Source: Archaeoglobus_B sp964471215
Lineage (GTDB): Archaea; Halobacteriota; Archaeoglobi; Archaeoglobales; Archaeoglobaceae
Length of the DNA stretch: 45,501 nucleotides
Reading direction: 5' to 3'
NCBI GenBank assembly: GCA_964471215.1
Contig: CAYYFC010000008.1
Coordinates: forward strand, 1-45,501
Shown here: positions 15,544 to 23,529 of the stretch, in pieces
How positions within the stretch are numbered: the first letter of the stretch is position 1
How the letters are laid out: each line of letters begins with the position of its first letter
Notes under the pieces: generated by a model
The model's database searches: none
Told to the model about the DNA's origin: nothing
What the model saw: only the letters and a program-made list of their open reading frames with translations
Translations under genes and position numbers: made by a program

Positions 15544-16541
15544 ATCCCTCTCTCTTGCATTCTAACCTCAAGCTTAGATACCTCCAACCCCCTCATAGCC
15601 TCACCAAGACCCTTCGAAACCTCTGCAATAACCTCTGGTTCATCCCAGTGCTGAACAGCTTCAACTATTGCTCTAGCATATCCTTCAGGATTCGATGACT
15701 TGAATATGCCGGAACCCACAAAAACTCCATCGGCTCCGAGTTTCATCATTAATGCAGCATCAGCAGGCGTCGCTATTCCTCCTGCCGCAAAGTTTACAAC
15801 GGGTAATCTCTGCAGTTCCTTTATCTCAAGTAGTATTTTATATATCCCTTCGACTATTTCTTCAAGGGTGTACTCCTCGTAAACAACATCGTCAGGTTTT
15901 ACATCCTCAGGTAAACCCATTTCTCTCCTAACAACTCTTGCCAGTTCAACGTATTTTTCTGCGTATTTTTCTGCAACACTGTATATCTTTTCATCTGGCA
16001 TCTTCTTCAGTTGAGCTATAGCATAATTCATAATCCTCATGTGTTTAACCGCCTCGATCACATTACCTGTTCCAGCTTCACCTTTCGTCCTTATCATTGC
16101 AGCTCCTTCCCATATCCTTCTCACTGCTTCTCCCAAACTCCTCGCACCGCACACGAATGGTACAACAAATTTCCTCTTATCTATATGGAAGAACGTGTCT
16201 GCCGGTGTTAACACTTCACTTTCATCTATCATGTCAACCCCCAGAGCTTCAAGAGCTCTAGCCTCCGCTATGTGACCTATTCTGCATTTAGCCATAACCG
16301 GAATCGTCACGGCATCCATTATCTCCTGTATCTTTTTAGGATCCGCCATTCTGGCAACTCCTCCGCTAGTTCTTATATCCGCAGGAACCTTATGCAGGGC
16401 CATTACAGCTACCGCACCAGCATCTTCGGCTATCGCTGCCTGCTCAGCATTGGTTACATCCATTATAACTCCACCTTTCTGCATTTTTGCAAATCCCCTC
16501 TTGATAAGCTCTGTTCCAAATTTAAGATCTTCAAGTCTCAT
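15540..16541 (-). CDS. pdxS: Pyridoxal 5'-phosphate synthase lyase subunit
   Basis: PdxS condenses ribose 5-phosphate, glyceraldehyde 3-phosphate and ammonia to PLP. The 333-residue TIM-barrel protein contains GGVIMDVTNAEQAAIAEDAG near residue 24, the ADIRTSGGVARM segment near 54, KCRIGH near 85 with the lysine that forms the first imine, and GAAMIRTKGEAGTGN near 146 with the second lysine. An extra stretch around residues 200-225 (REMGLPEDVKPDDVVYEEYT) is the insertion typical of archaeal PdxS. It precedes pdxT in the operon and is overlapped by 11 bp with a small upstream gene of unknown function. Confidence 0.96.
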   Translation of the reverse strand: MRLEDLKFGTELIKRGFAKMQKGGVIMDVTNAEQAAIAEDAGAVAVMALHKVPADIRTSGGVARMADPKKIQEIMDAVTIPVMAKCRIGHIAEARALEALGVDMIDESEVLTPADTFFHIDKRKFVVPFVCGARSLGEAVRRIWEGAAMIRTKGEAGTGNVIEAVKHMRIMNYAIAQLKKMPDEKIYSVAEKYAEKYVELARVVRREMGLPEDVKPDDVVYEEYTLEEIVEGIYKILLEIKELQRLPVVNFAAGGIATPADAALMMKLGADGVFVGSGIFKSSNPEGYARAIVEAVQHWDEPEVIAEVSKGLGEAMRGLEVSKLEVRMQERGI

Positions 16542-16812
16542 CGCATCTAGAATACATGAATTGATAATTAATCTTATGGTCGGTGTTACCTTTCCCCCTT
16601 TTCCTCTTTATCTCTTTAACCTTTAATTCACAGAATTTGAATATCTCAATTCCCTCCTCCTTCGTCAATTCCCCGCTTGCTATATAGGATCCTATATGCG
16701 GGTATATTATGTTATCGAGCTCCCACGTAATCCTTTTTATGTCTACGTTGTCCTTTTCAACGCTTTTAAAAAATTCATCCAGTGCCTTGATTATGTCATC
16801 TTTCAACCCCAT
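16531..16812 (-). CDS. Hypothetical small protein upstream of pdxS
   Basis: A 93-residue protein that I do not recognise. Its first 65 residues are acidic and helical, with a central WELDNIIYPHIGSYI segment that looks like a structured hydrophobic core. The C-terminal 25 residues are strongly basic (KVKEIKRKRGKG). The last 11 bp overlap the pdxS start, so it is translated in the same operon as pdxST. It could be a lineage-specific accessory protein; no enzyme motif or metal site is visible. Nob1 diverges from it across 53 bp. Confidence 0.6.
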   Translation of the reverse strand: MGLKDDIIKALDEFFKSVEKDNVDIKRITWELDNIIYPHIGSYIASGELTKEEGIEIFKFCELKVKEIKRKRGKGNTDHKINYQFMYSRCDET

Positions 16813-16865
16813 AACCTAATTTAGAGGCAAGATTTATACGTTATCCCGTCGAACTACCTTAGAAT

Positions 16866-17342
16866 ATGAAGGTCTATGTAATCGATTCAAGCGTAGTATT
16901 CCTAAAAAAGGCTAGGTACGATAGGATGATAACGATTCCTGAGGTAGTCGACGAAGTTAAGGATGAAAACTCAAGGTTATATCTATCTTTGATAGACGTA
17001 TCTGTTGAGGAGGCGTCCGATAAAAATATAAATAGGGTTATAAGAACTGCCAGAAAAACCGGGGATATATACAAGCTCTCCGATACGGATATAAAGTTGA
17101 TAGCTAAGGCACTAGACGAGGTTGAAAGGGGAAACGACGCGGTAATAGTCACAGATGACTACTCGATTCAGAATGTTGCAAGGTTGCTGGGATTGAAGAT
17201 TGAAAACGTGATTCAACCGACGATATCGAAAGTGTTTAAATGGGTTAAGGTTTGTAGAGGATGCGGTAGAAGGGTAGAAGGTGATGTCTGTCCGGTTTGC
17301 GGTAGCGAGGTGGTATTAAGGAGGGTAAAGAATGAGGGTTGA
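16866..17342 (+). CDS. nob1: rRNA maturation endonuclease Nob1
   Basis: Nob1 cleaves the 3' end of pre-16S rRNA during small-subunit maturation. The 158-residue product combines an N-terminal PIN domain (VIDSSVVF with the first acidic residue, SDTDIKLIAKALDE near residue 77, VIVTDDYSIQNVARLLG near 98) with a C-terminal zinc ribbon (CRGCGRR and CPVCGSE, four cysteines). This pairing is diagnostic of Nob1 as opposed to plain VapC-type PIN toxins. The stop overlaps the following PRTase gene by 11 bp. Confidence 0.92.
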   Translation: MKVYVIDSSVVFLKKARYDRMITIPEVVDEVKDENSRLYLSLIDVSVEEASDKNINRVIRTARKTGDIYKLSDTDIKLIAKALDEVERGNDAVIVTDDYSIQNVARLLGLKIENVIQPTISKVFKWVKVCRGCGRRVEGDVCPVCGSEVVLRRVKNEG

Positions 17343-17922
17343 GGATCTAATTGAAAGAGCGAGAAGGTTAAAAGAAAAGGGATTGACAATTGGAGAAATT
17401 GCATCGGAGTTAAACGTATCTAGTGAAACTGCAATGTGGCTTCTTGCAAAGGTTAGAGAGGACAAGGCTCCATCAGACGTATACATAGATTTCAGAAACG
17501 TATCTAATCCTTTTAGAATGAGATGTCTAGCCGGTATAATTTCGGATATGATAAGCGAGAGTGTGGACGAGAATCCAGAGGTTGTAGTCGGAGTTGCTAC
17601 GAGCGGTATACCCATAGCAACTCTAGTCGCAGATGAGCTAAATGCAGATCTGAGTATGTACTACCCGAAAAAGCTTAAATGGGAGGAAAAACAGGTTAGG
17701 GTTGGCGGCGTCTTTAGCGAAAACTTCGCCGATGTGAGCGGGAAGAAGTGTGTGATAGTTGACAACGTCATAACGACCGGGATGACAATTAAGGAAACGA
17801 TAGAACAGATAAAGAAAAAGGAAGGAGAAGTTCTGTGTTCAGCAGTCATAATAGATAAAAAAGGTGTTGATAAAATAGAAGGGATACCAATACTTAGCAT
17901 ATTTAAAATAGTCAGACTATGA
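17332..17922 (+). CDS. HTH-PRTase fusion (orotate phosphoribosyltransferase-like, GfcR-type)
   Basis: The first 45 residues of this 196-residue protein form a helix-turn-helix (LTIGEIASELNVSSETAMWLL). The rest is a type I phosphoribosyltransferase fold with the flexible-loop region and the PRPP-binding signature CVIVDNVITTGMTIKETI near residue 140. Proteins of this architecture are annotated as orotate PRTase-like; the haloarchaeal homologue GfcR is a transcriptional regulator of sugar catabolism, with the PRTase part acting as a sensor. Whether this one is a regulator or an enzyme is not decided by sequence, but the N-terminal HTH favours regulation. The start overlaps nob1 and the stop overlaps aglJ by 4 bp. 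Confidence 0.8.
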   Translation: MRVEDLIERARRLKEKGLTIGEIASELNVSSETAMWLLAKVREDKAPSDVYIDFRNVSNPFRMRCLAGIISDMISESVDENPEVVVGVATSGIPIATLVADELNADLSMYYPKKLKWEEKQVRVGGVFSENFADVSGKKCVIVDNVITTGMTIKETIEQIKKKEGEVLCSAVIIDKKGVDKIEGIPILSIFKIVRL

Positions 17923-18866
17923 AAGATGTTTGCATCTTAATCCCTACGTTAAACGAAGAGAGGAGCATTGGAGAGGTCATAGAGGGTTTTAAAAGAGAAG
18001 GATTTAGTAACATATTTGTCATAGATGGAAAGAGTGTCGATAGAACTAGAGAAATAGCCGAAGAAAAAGGAGCAAGGGTAGTCATTCAGACAGGGAGAGG
18101 AAAGGGACAGGCCATAATAGAGGCCTTTCAGATGATAAATTCCGATGTTGTCGTGCTAGTCGATGGAGACGGAAGCTATATACCAGAAGATGTTCATAAG
18201 CTCCTGGAACCGATAAAAAAGGGGATTGCCGAACATGTAATAGGGAACAGATTGGTGGGATTTGAAAGGGGTGCCTTCACAAAGTTAAACCTGATCGGAA
18301 ATAAAATACTGAACTGGATATTTAGACTTATATACGGAGTAAACCTTCACGACATACTCTCTGGCTACAGGGCTCTTAAAAGAGAGGTATATAAAAACCT
18401 AGATCTTAAAAAACACGGGTTTGAAATCGAAACGGAGCTAACGGTTGAAACTCTTGCAAAAGGGTTCAAAGTCGTTGAAGTGCCTATAGCGTATAGGAAG
18501 AGGGAGGGTAGGACAAAGCTGAAACCGATTAGAGATGGGTTTAAGATAGCCATGACGATTTATGAGTTGCTTAGGAGGTACAGCCCAGGAAGATACTTCC
18601 TATTCATAGGATTATTTCTGATATTCCTAGGAGTTTTAAGCGGAGTGTACGTTGTTTACGAGTGGTTTAGGAATATCTCACACGATCTGCTTGCAATTTT
18701 GACAACTCTTCTGATAATAGGCGGACTACAGATAATAATATTCGGTATTATAAGTGATTTCGTGTCCAAAACAAATGTCGAGATTAGAAGGGAATTGATA
18801 AGTCTTAGAAAGGAAATTGAAAGGTTGAAGGAATATGAAACCAAGGGAAATAGAGAAGTTGTTTGA
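17919..18866 (+). CDS. aglJ: AglJ-like dolichol-phosphate glycosyltransferase (GT2)
   Basis: A 315-residue family 2 glycosyltransferase. The GT-A domain starts with ILIPTLNEERSIGEVIEGF, has the metal-binding VVLVDGDGSYIPED near residue 80, and the GNRL and LSGYRALKREVYK segments near 108 and 148. The C-terminus has two transmembrane helices near residues 228-248 and 258-282. This layout is that of archaeal AglJ (TIGR04182-like), which adds the first sugar to dolichol phosphate in S-layer N-glycosylation. DPM1-type enzymes are the alternative. The stop codon lies within mqnE (32 bp overlap). Confidence 0.82.
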   Translation: MKDVCILIPTLNEERSIGEVIEGFKREGFSNIFVIDGKSVDRTREIAEEKGARVVIQTGRGKGQAIIEAFQMINSDVVVLVDGDGSYIPEDVHKLLEPIKKGIAEHVIGNRLVGFERGAFTKLNLIGNKILNWIFRLIYGVNLHDILSGYRALKREVYKNLDLKKHGFEIETELTVETLAKGFKVVEVPIAYRKREGRTKLKPIRDGFKIAMTIYELLRRYSPGRYFLFIGLFLIFLGVLSGVYVVYEWFRNISHDLLAILTTLLIIGGLQIIIFGIISDFVSKTNVEIRRELISLRKEIERLKEYETKGNREVV

Positions 18867-19869
18867 GGAAGATATGCATGAGCTTGGAACTAGGGCAAAC
18901 TCCATAAACGACAGATTTGTCATGTTCGTTATAAACAGACACATAAATTACACGAATATATGCGTATCCAAATGTCCTCTATGCGCTTTCTGGAGGAGAC
19001 CAGAGGATGAGGAAGCGTACCTTATGAGCATTGAAGAAGTTTTGAACAGGGCCTATGAGGCTGTAGAGCTCGGAGCTACGGAGTTGCATATAGTCGGTTC
19101 CCATAATCCAGATGTGAATGTCGAATACTTTGAAGAGATATTCAAGAGGATAAAGCAGAGGTATCCAAACGTTGTTATAAAGGCATTAACTGCTACTGAG
19201 ATTCATTTTCTGGCAAAAAAGGAGAAATCGAGTATAAGAGAGGTTCTTTCAAGATTGAAATCTGCCGGATTGGATGTCATGCCTGGAGGTGGAGCCGAAA
19301 TACTTGTAGATGATATAAGAAGGATTATATGCCCGAATAAGGCAAAATCGGATGAGTGGTTAAACGTAATGAAGGTAGCACACGAGCTGGGAATTAAATC
19401 GAATGCCACAATGCTTTTCGGTCATATAGAAAAGATAAGGCACAGAGCGATTCATCTATACAGAATCTGGAGATTGCAGAAAAAGACAAGGGGGTTCATA
19501 TCGTTCATACCTCTTCTCTTCCATCCAAGGAATACAGGGCTTGAAAAAATGGGGCTTGTTAAGGAAAAGACAAATCCTGTAGATATATTAAAGACGATTG
19601 CCGTTTCAAGAATAGTTCTCAGGAACTTTAAGAGTATAAGGGCGTATTGGGTAGGTCTTGGAGAAAAATTGACTCAGATTGCCTTAAATTACGGTGCAAA
19701 CGACATAGATGGAACGATAATAGAAGAAAGAATTATGCATTCAGCAGGAGCAAAAACACCCTCTTATATGACTGTGGAAAAGATAATAAAAATTATAAGG
19801 GGTGCAGGGAAGATACCTGCTCAGAGGGACACATTCTGCAATATAATAAAGATTTACGAACATTCATGA
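18835..19869 (+). CDS. mqnE: Aminofutalosine synthase (menaquinone biosynthesis)
   Basis: MqnE is a radical SAM enzyme that joins S-adenosylmethionine to the MqnA product in the futalosine pathway to menaquinone. The 344-residue protein has the cluster motif CVSKCPLCAF near residue 43, ELHIVGSHNPD near 83, and the signature PGGGAEIL near 145 followed by EWLNVMKVAHELGIKSNATM and FIPLLFHPRNTGLE. These separate it from CofH and MqnC. The ATG at 18835 has GAAGG upstream and lies inside aglJ, implying coupling. MqnA follows 150 bp downstream with its own promoter-like sequence. Confidence 0.9.
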   Translation: MKPREIEKLFEEDMHELGTRANSINDRFVMFVINRHINYTNICVSKCPLCAFWRRPEDEEAYLMSIEEVLNRAYEAVELGATELHIVGSHNPDVNVEYFEEIFKRIKQRYPNVVIKALTATEIHFLAKKEKSSIREVLSRLKSAGLDVMPGGGAEILVDDIRRIICPNKAKSDEWLNVMKVAHELGIKSNATMLFGHIEKIRHRAIHLYRIWRLQKKTRGFISFIPLLFHPRNTGLEKMGLVKEKTNPVDILKTIAVSRIVLRNFKSIRAYWVGLGEKLTQIALNYGANDIDGTIIEERIMHSAGAKTPSYMTVEKIIKIIRGAGKIPAQRDTFCNIIKIYEHS

Positions 19870-19985
19870 TTTACAAACCGTTTAATCGCGAGCATAGCCG
19901 TATGCTTTTACGATGATAAATCTGTACTAGGTCATGTATCATATCACCTGAACGGATCGTAGAACTTCATCGATCAGGCTCGAAA

Positions 19986-19999
19986 GATATATTAAATAT
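19986..19999 (+). promoter_or_regulatory. TATA-like promoter for mqnA
   Basis: GATATATTAAATAT is a good archaeal TATA box. Its centre is about 27 bp upstream of the ATG at 20020, which predicts transcription starting at or just before that codon, so a leaderless mRNA. No Shine-Dalgarno sequence precedes either candidate start, which agrees with this. Confidence 0.5.
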
Positions 20000-20019
20000 G
20001 AATTCTGATGAATCGTATC

Positions 20020-20760
20020 ATGAGGATAGGAAAATTCGGATTTTTAAACAACTTCTTACCATATTACTGGATTGAAAAGTTCAAGAAGGCAGAGTTAATT
20101 GAGACAACTCCTAAAGGTATGATCGAAATGATAGAAAGGCGTGAACTCGATTTTGCACCGATACCATCTTTTTACTTCTTAAAAAACAGGAATAGATTCA
20201 AAAGTTATAGGTTCTGCATAGGATCCAAAAGGGAAGTTCTAAGTGTCTTGGTTGTTTCAAGCAAGGAGAATCCAGATTATAGAATTGCCCTGACTAGCGA
20301 GAGTGTGACATCTGTTAATCTGCTAAAGATAATACTTAGAGAAAAAGGTTTGAACTATAAACTAATTCCGACGAATTGGAAAAGTGCTGATGATCTGCTG
20401 AGGTTATGCGAATGCGCACTGGTGATAGGTGATGAGGCTATAAGGGCTAGGATGAAGTACAGGGTTGTAATGGATTTGGGAACGGAATGGTTTGAATTAA
20501 CGGGATATCCCATGATTTTTGGTATATCTGTATCATTAAGGGATGTAGATGCTAGGAGATGTGATGAACTGCTGATGCATTCCATAAAATGGGGTTTCGA
20601 AAATTTTTACGAGGTTGTAAGTAATGCGAAAAAGCTTTCCGGCGTGGATGAACAGTTTTTAAAGAGGTATTTTAGATCTTTGACTTACAGAATGGGATAT
20701 AAAGAGAGAAAAGGATTAGATGTATTTGAAGAACTTTGCAGAGAACACGGTTTGCTTTAA
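20020..20760 (+). CDS. mqnA: Chorismate dehydratase (menaquinone biosynthesis)
   Basis: MqnA dehydrates chorismate to 3-enolpyruvylbenzoate, the entry step of the futalosine pathway. The 246-residue periplasmic-binding-protein fold starts MRIGKFGFLNN, has the FAPIPSFYFLKN segment near residue 50 where the family has a conserved DxxxxS/P region, the TSESVTSVNLLKIIL segment near 92, and CALVIGDEAIRAR near 134 followed by DLGTEWFELTGYPMIFGI. I start at the ATG at 20020, which begins like other MqnA proteins and fits the TATA spacing; an ATG at 20008 would add four residues. MqnB, C and D are not in the window. Confidence 0.88.
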   Translation: MRIGKFGFLNNFLPYYWIEKFKKAELIETTPKGMIEMIERRELDFAPIPSFYFLKNRNRFKSYRFCIGSKREVLSVLVVSSKENPDYRIALTSESVTSVNLLKIILREKGLNYKLIPTNWKSADDLLRLCECALVIGDEAIRARMKYRVVMDLGTEWFELTGYPMIFGISVSLRDVDARRCDELLMHSIKWGFENFYEVVSNAKKLSGVDEQFLKRYFRSLTYRMGYKERKGLDVFEELCREHGLL

Positions 20761-20961
20761 AACTTATCCAGTTCGGTTGCTAAGTAACTGTTTTTCTCTC
20801 CCAGCATATAATACATAATATAATACATATATGTGAAAATATCCTCCGCGCTAATTCGGATATTTCTGCTCCTATGGGATCTGTGTTAACGTTTCACTTT
20901 ACTTATGTTAACTATCCATCCGTATGGAGATAAAATAAGTTATATCAACTTTCTGAAAACA

Positions 20962-21053
20962 ACCACGTTTTAAAGTAGAATATAAGTTCCGCAGAACATT
21001 ATACATGTTTGCATGCGAGCAATTAAATCGATTAATCCGCTACCACGTTTTAA
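20962..21053. repeat. Direct repeat ACCACGTTTTAA, two copies 80 bp apart
   Basis: Identical 12 bp sequences at 20962-20973 and 21042-21053 lie upstream of the fqo operon. The 80 bp spacing is close to a whole number of helical turns, as would suit one regulator binding the same face. They lie about 135-225 bp upstream of the best TATA candidate, so an activator or looping role is possible. Two copies of 12 bp in AT-rich DNA could still be chance. Confidence 0.35.
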
Positions 21054-21186
21054 TTCTCCAATCCTACATCAAATATTAAAGTATCTAATCAATCATTCAA
21101 TATTCGAAGACAAATCATTCATAAAGACCTTGCATCATTTTATTTTCCTTAAGATATTGCTTCTGTCACCGGATCCCTTTGATTTC

Positions 21187-21241
21187 GCTTAAATATATCC
21201 AAAAATTCTACAATTGTTATTTATATTTTTAAATTATACTG
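21187..21241 (+). promoter_or_regulatory. Candidate fqo operon promoter
   Basis: CGCTTAAATATATCC (about 21186-21200) resembles a BRE-TATA pair, and TTATATTTTTAAATTATA (21221-21238) is a second candidate. Either would give a leader of roughly 60-100 nt before fqoJ, in keeping with the AGAGGTC ribosome-binding site before the ATG at 21323. Which one is used cannot be decided by eye. Confidence 0.35.
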
Positions 21242-21322
21242 AAAATCTATTAGTCTTGATTATTGTTACTTGCACTTTGAACGATTTAGTAAAATTTATT
21301 AGAAAGAGGTCAACTTGAGTTT

Positions 21323-21790
21323 ATGGATACCGGTACATTAATAATTGCAGCAGCCAGTGTCTTCACAATTCTGTCTGCAATTGGTGTTCTGTTAACGAGG
21401 GATAACCTATATGCAGCCCTATATATGTCCGTTACAATGCTCCTGATCGCAGCAATCTATGCTGCCTATAACATTCAGCAGGTAGTCGTTTTTATAGCAT
21501 TTGTTTTCGTTGGAGCTGTTGGTATGATAACAATTGCAATTGCAGCAACTTACAGATATATTCCGGCAAAGAAAATAAGTGTTGGCTGGATTATACCAGT
21601 AATAATAGTTTTTGCAATAACATCGTACTTCTACTACGGCTTTGCCACCTTCAATTTAAAAACACAGGAGTTGAGTTTGGGATTTGAAAAGCTGAGCACG
21701 GAGTACATGGTACTTCTGGTATTCCTGTTTTCATTGATCGTAATAATGATGCTCTCCGCTATAAAACTCGCTAGGAGGGTTGAGCTATGA
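21323..21790 (+). CDS. fqoJ: F420H2:quinone oxidoreductase subunit J
   Basis: A NuoJ/ND6-like membrane subunit of 155 residues with about five transmembrane helices. The third helix contains VVVFIAFVFVGAVGMITIAI, which corresponds to the conserved helix of NuoJ that forms the pi-bulge in the proton-translocation E-channel. It is the first gene of the operon. The ATG at 21323 is preceded by AGAAAGAGGTC. The stop overlaps fqoK by 4 bp (ATGA), as is common along this operon. Confidence 0.9.
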   Translation: MDTGTLIIAAASVFTILSAIGVLLTRDNLYAALYMSVTMLLIAAIYAAYNIQQVVVFIAFVFVGAVGMITIAIAATYRYIPAKKISVGWIIPVIIVFAITSYFYYGFATFNLKTQELSLGFEKLSTEYMVLLVFLFSLIVIMMLSAIKLARRVEL

Positions 21791-22092
21791 GCCAGCTCTT
21801 TATAATATTGGCAACATCCCTAGCAGTACTTCTAATAGCGTATCTAACTGCAATTTCTGCAAGAGATCTGATAAGACTACTTATAAGCCTCGAGCTAATG
21901 TTCGGTGCAGTTTTTCTGGCAATATTACCGTTGTTTTCATTGCAGGCATCCACAGCTTTTGCAATAGTCGTTCTGACGATATTTACAAGCAGCAGCGAGC
22001 TTCTTGTTCTTATAACGGCGATAGTACTTCTAGATAGGAGTAAGAGAGGAATAGAATTAGAAAAGGTTGCCGTGGGGGGTGAAACGCTTTGA
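21787..22092 (+). CDS. fqoK: F420H2:quinone oxidoreductase subunit K
   Basis: A NuoK/ND4L-like subunit of 101 residues with three transmembrane helices. The conserved glutamates of helices 2 and 3 that form part of the proton path in NuoK are recognisable as LLISLELMFGAVF (Glu near residue 38) and in the third helix region TSSSELLVLITAIV (Glu near residue 70). Small size and position between J and M match Fpo/Fqo operons. It overlaps fqoJ and fqoM by 4 bp each. Confidence 0.9.
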   Translation: MSQLFIILATSLAVLLIAYLTAISARDLIRLLISLELMFGAVFLAILPLFSLQASTAFAIVVLTIFTSSSELLVLITAIVLLDRSKRGIELEKVAVGGETL

Positions 22093-23528
22093 TATTGCTT
22101 ATACTGCTTTTAATACCGTTACTTGTTACATTTGTACTACCGGTATTCAGACCCAGAGCATCGACTATAATCTCGACGATATCATTTCTGATTCCAATGG
22201 TCGGTGCTCTGTATTATCTGTCGACGTTTAAAACTATGGAGATAAAACTCTTTGACGTTGCAAGTCCAATAGGTGAATTCTACATACTCTCGGATCCAAT
22301 AAGCAACGCATTCGGTTTTGCCATATGCATAGTTTCCGCAATGGTTGCCCTCTACTCCCTACCCTATATGAGACACAGACTTGAAGAGTTGCTTAAAGCG
22401 GGTGAGATAAAGGATGAGCTCTGGGAGTTCAGAAAGTACTGGTTCCTATACCAGCTGTACGCAGTTTCAATGCTTTGGCTTGTTTACTCTGGAAATCTCA
22501 TAATGCTTTACATATTCCTCGAGCTCTCGCTCGTCACATCCTTTATGCTGATATTCAAATACGGTTATGGAAACAGACAGTGGGTGGCATTGCTGTATTT
22601 CGTTTGGACTCATATCGCCGGAGTTCTTGCAATAGTCAGCTTCTTAATAATAGCGTTTGATAATCAGACCACCGCTCTTCACAGCATACGCATTGTAAGT
22701 TACCTAGCATGGTTACTGGTATTCATAGGTATGGTCGTAAAGCTACCAGGATTGGGTCCGCACATATGGCTACCGTGGGCGCATGCAGAAGCACCCACAC
22801 CTGTTAGTGCGTTACTGAGTCCATTAACGGTCGGTCTTGCCGGTTATATACTGCTTAGAATATACCAGATCGAACCCTCCTTCATAATAACCTACAGGGA
22901 TCTGATAGTAGCATATGGTATCATAACGAGCATTTATGCAGGACTGTCTGTTTTCAAGCAAAAAGATTACAAAAGGCTGCTGGCATATTCAACTGTTTCT
23001 CAGATGGGCTATATGCTCATAGCTCTCTGTCTAGGCTCTGCAGGACTGATTGCAGTTGTTGTCCAGTACATAAGTCATGCATTCGGAAAGTCAGTTCTCT
23101 TCATGACAGCAGGAGCAATAATAGCAACCTTCCACGGATTGAGAGATATCGAAAAGATGGGTGGTATGCATGAATATATACCTATAATTGCGAATGCAGC
23201 GTTAATAGGTTTCATGACTCTGAGCGGTATAATGACCATAGGTATGTTCGTCGAGTTCTATATACTTGTGGGGCTGACAAAGGTGTACGGATTCAACCTA
23301 TGGGTAATATTAGCAGTAGTTACTGTGTTTATAATATCCGGTCTGTACGCGTTCTATACGATGAAGGTCATATATTACGGCAGACCTGCCGGTTACGAGA
23401 AGCCAAAATACAGCAGACTGCTAGATGCTCCTCTGTACGTTATAGGTATCCTTAGCTTTGCGTTTGTATTCCCACCTCTGGCAGAAATACTTTTAAAGGG
23501 ATTGAAGATAGCTTTAGGAGGTGTCTAA
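22089..23528 (+). CDS. fqoM: F420H2:quinone oxidoreductase subunit M
   Basis: A 479-residue antiporter-like proton-pumping subunit (NuoM/ND4) with about 13-14 transmembrane helices. Key features are the conserved glutamate in IMLYIFLELSLVTSFML near residue 143, a lysine in the broken-helix region (VFIGMVVKLPGLGPH) near 220, the LPWAHAEAPTPVSALLS signature near 230 and LAYSTVSQMGYMLIAL near 302. The NuoM-type HAEAPTP motif separates it from fqoL. It begins with TTG at 22089, overlapping the fqoK stop (TTGA). Confidence 0.92.
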   Translation: MILLILLLIPLLVTFVLPVFRPRASTIISTISFLIPMVGALYYLSTFKTMEIKLFDVASPIGEFYILSDPISNAFGFAICIVSAMVALYSLPYMRHRLEELLKAGEIKDELWEFRKYWFLYQLYAVSMLWLVYSGNLIMLYIFLELSLVTSFMLIFKYGYGNRQWVALLYFVWTHIAGVLAIVSFLIIAFDNQTTALHSIRIVSYLAWLLVFIGMVVKLPGLGPHIWLPWAHAEAPTPVSALLSPLTVGLAGYILLRIYQIEPSFIITYRDLIVAYGIITSIYAGLSVFKQKDYKRLLAYSTVSQMGYMLIALCLGSAGLIAVVVQYISHAFGKSVLFMTAGAIIATFHGLRDIEKMGGMHEYIPIIANAALIGFMTLSGIMTIGMFVEFYILVGLTKVYGFNLWVILAVVTVFIISGLYAFYTMKVIYYGRPAGYEKPKYSRLLDAPLYVIGILSFAFVFPPLAEILLKGLKIALGGV

Positions 23529-23529
23529 T

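Larger units (their letters stand above)
20761..21322. other. 560 bp gene-free region upstream of the fqo operon
   Basis: No coding region is evident. Visible structure: an inverted repeat AAATATCC/GGATATTT at about 20837-20865 with a 13 bp spacer; a 12 bp direct repeat ACCACGTTTTAA at 20962-20973 and 21042-21053, exactly 80 bp apart; and strong TATA-like sequences between 21187 and 21241. The region is unusually long for this compact genome and probably holds the control region of the fqo operon. A small non-coding RNA cannot be excluded. Confidence 0.5.

Noticed and set aside
16866..17342. PIN-domain protein as a VapC toxin
   Set aside because: The C-terminal zinc ribbon with two CxxC pairs and the lack of an adjacent antitoxin gene indicate Nob1.
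19870..19985. tRNA or small RNA gene in the mqnE-mqnA spacer
   Set aside because: A short GATCG/CGATC pairing is present, but no cloverleaf or T-loop sequence could be assembled.
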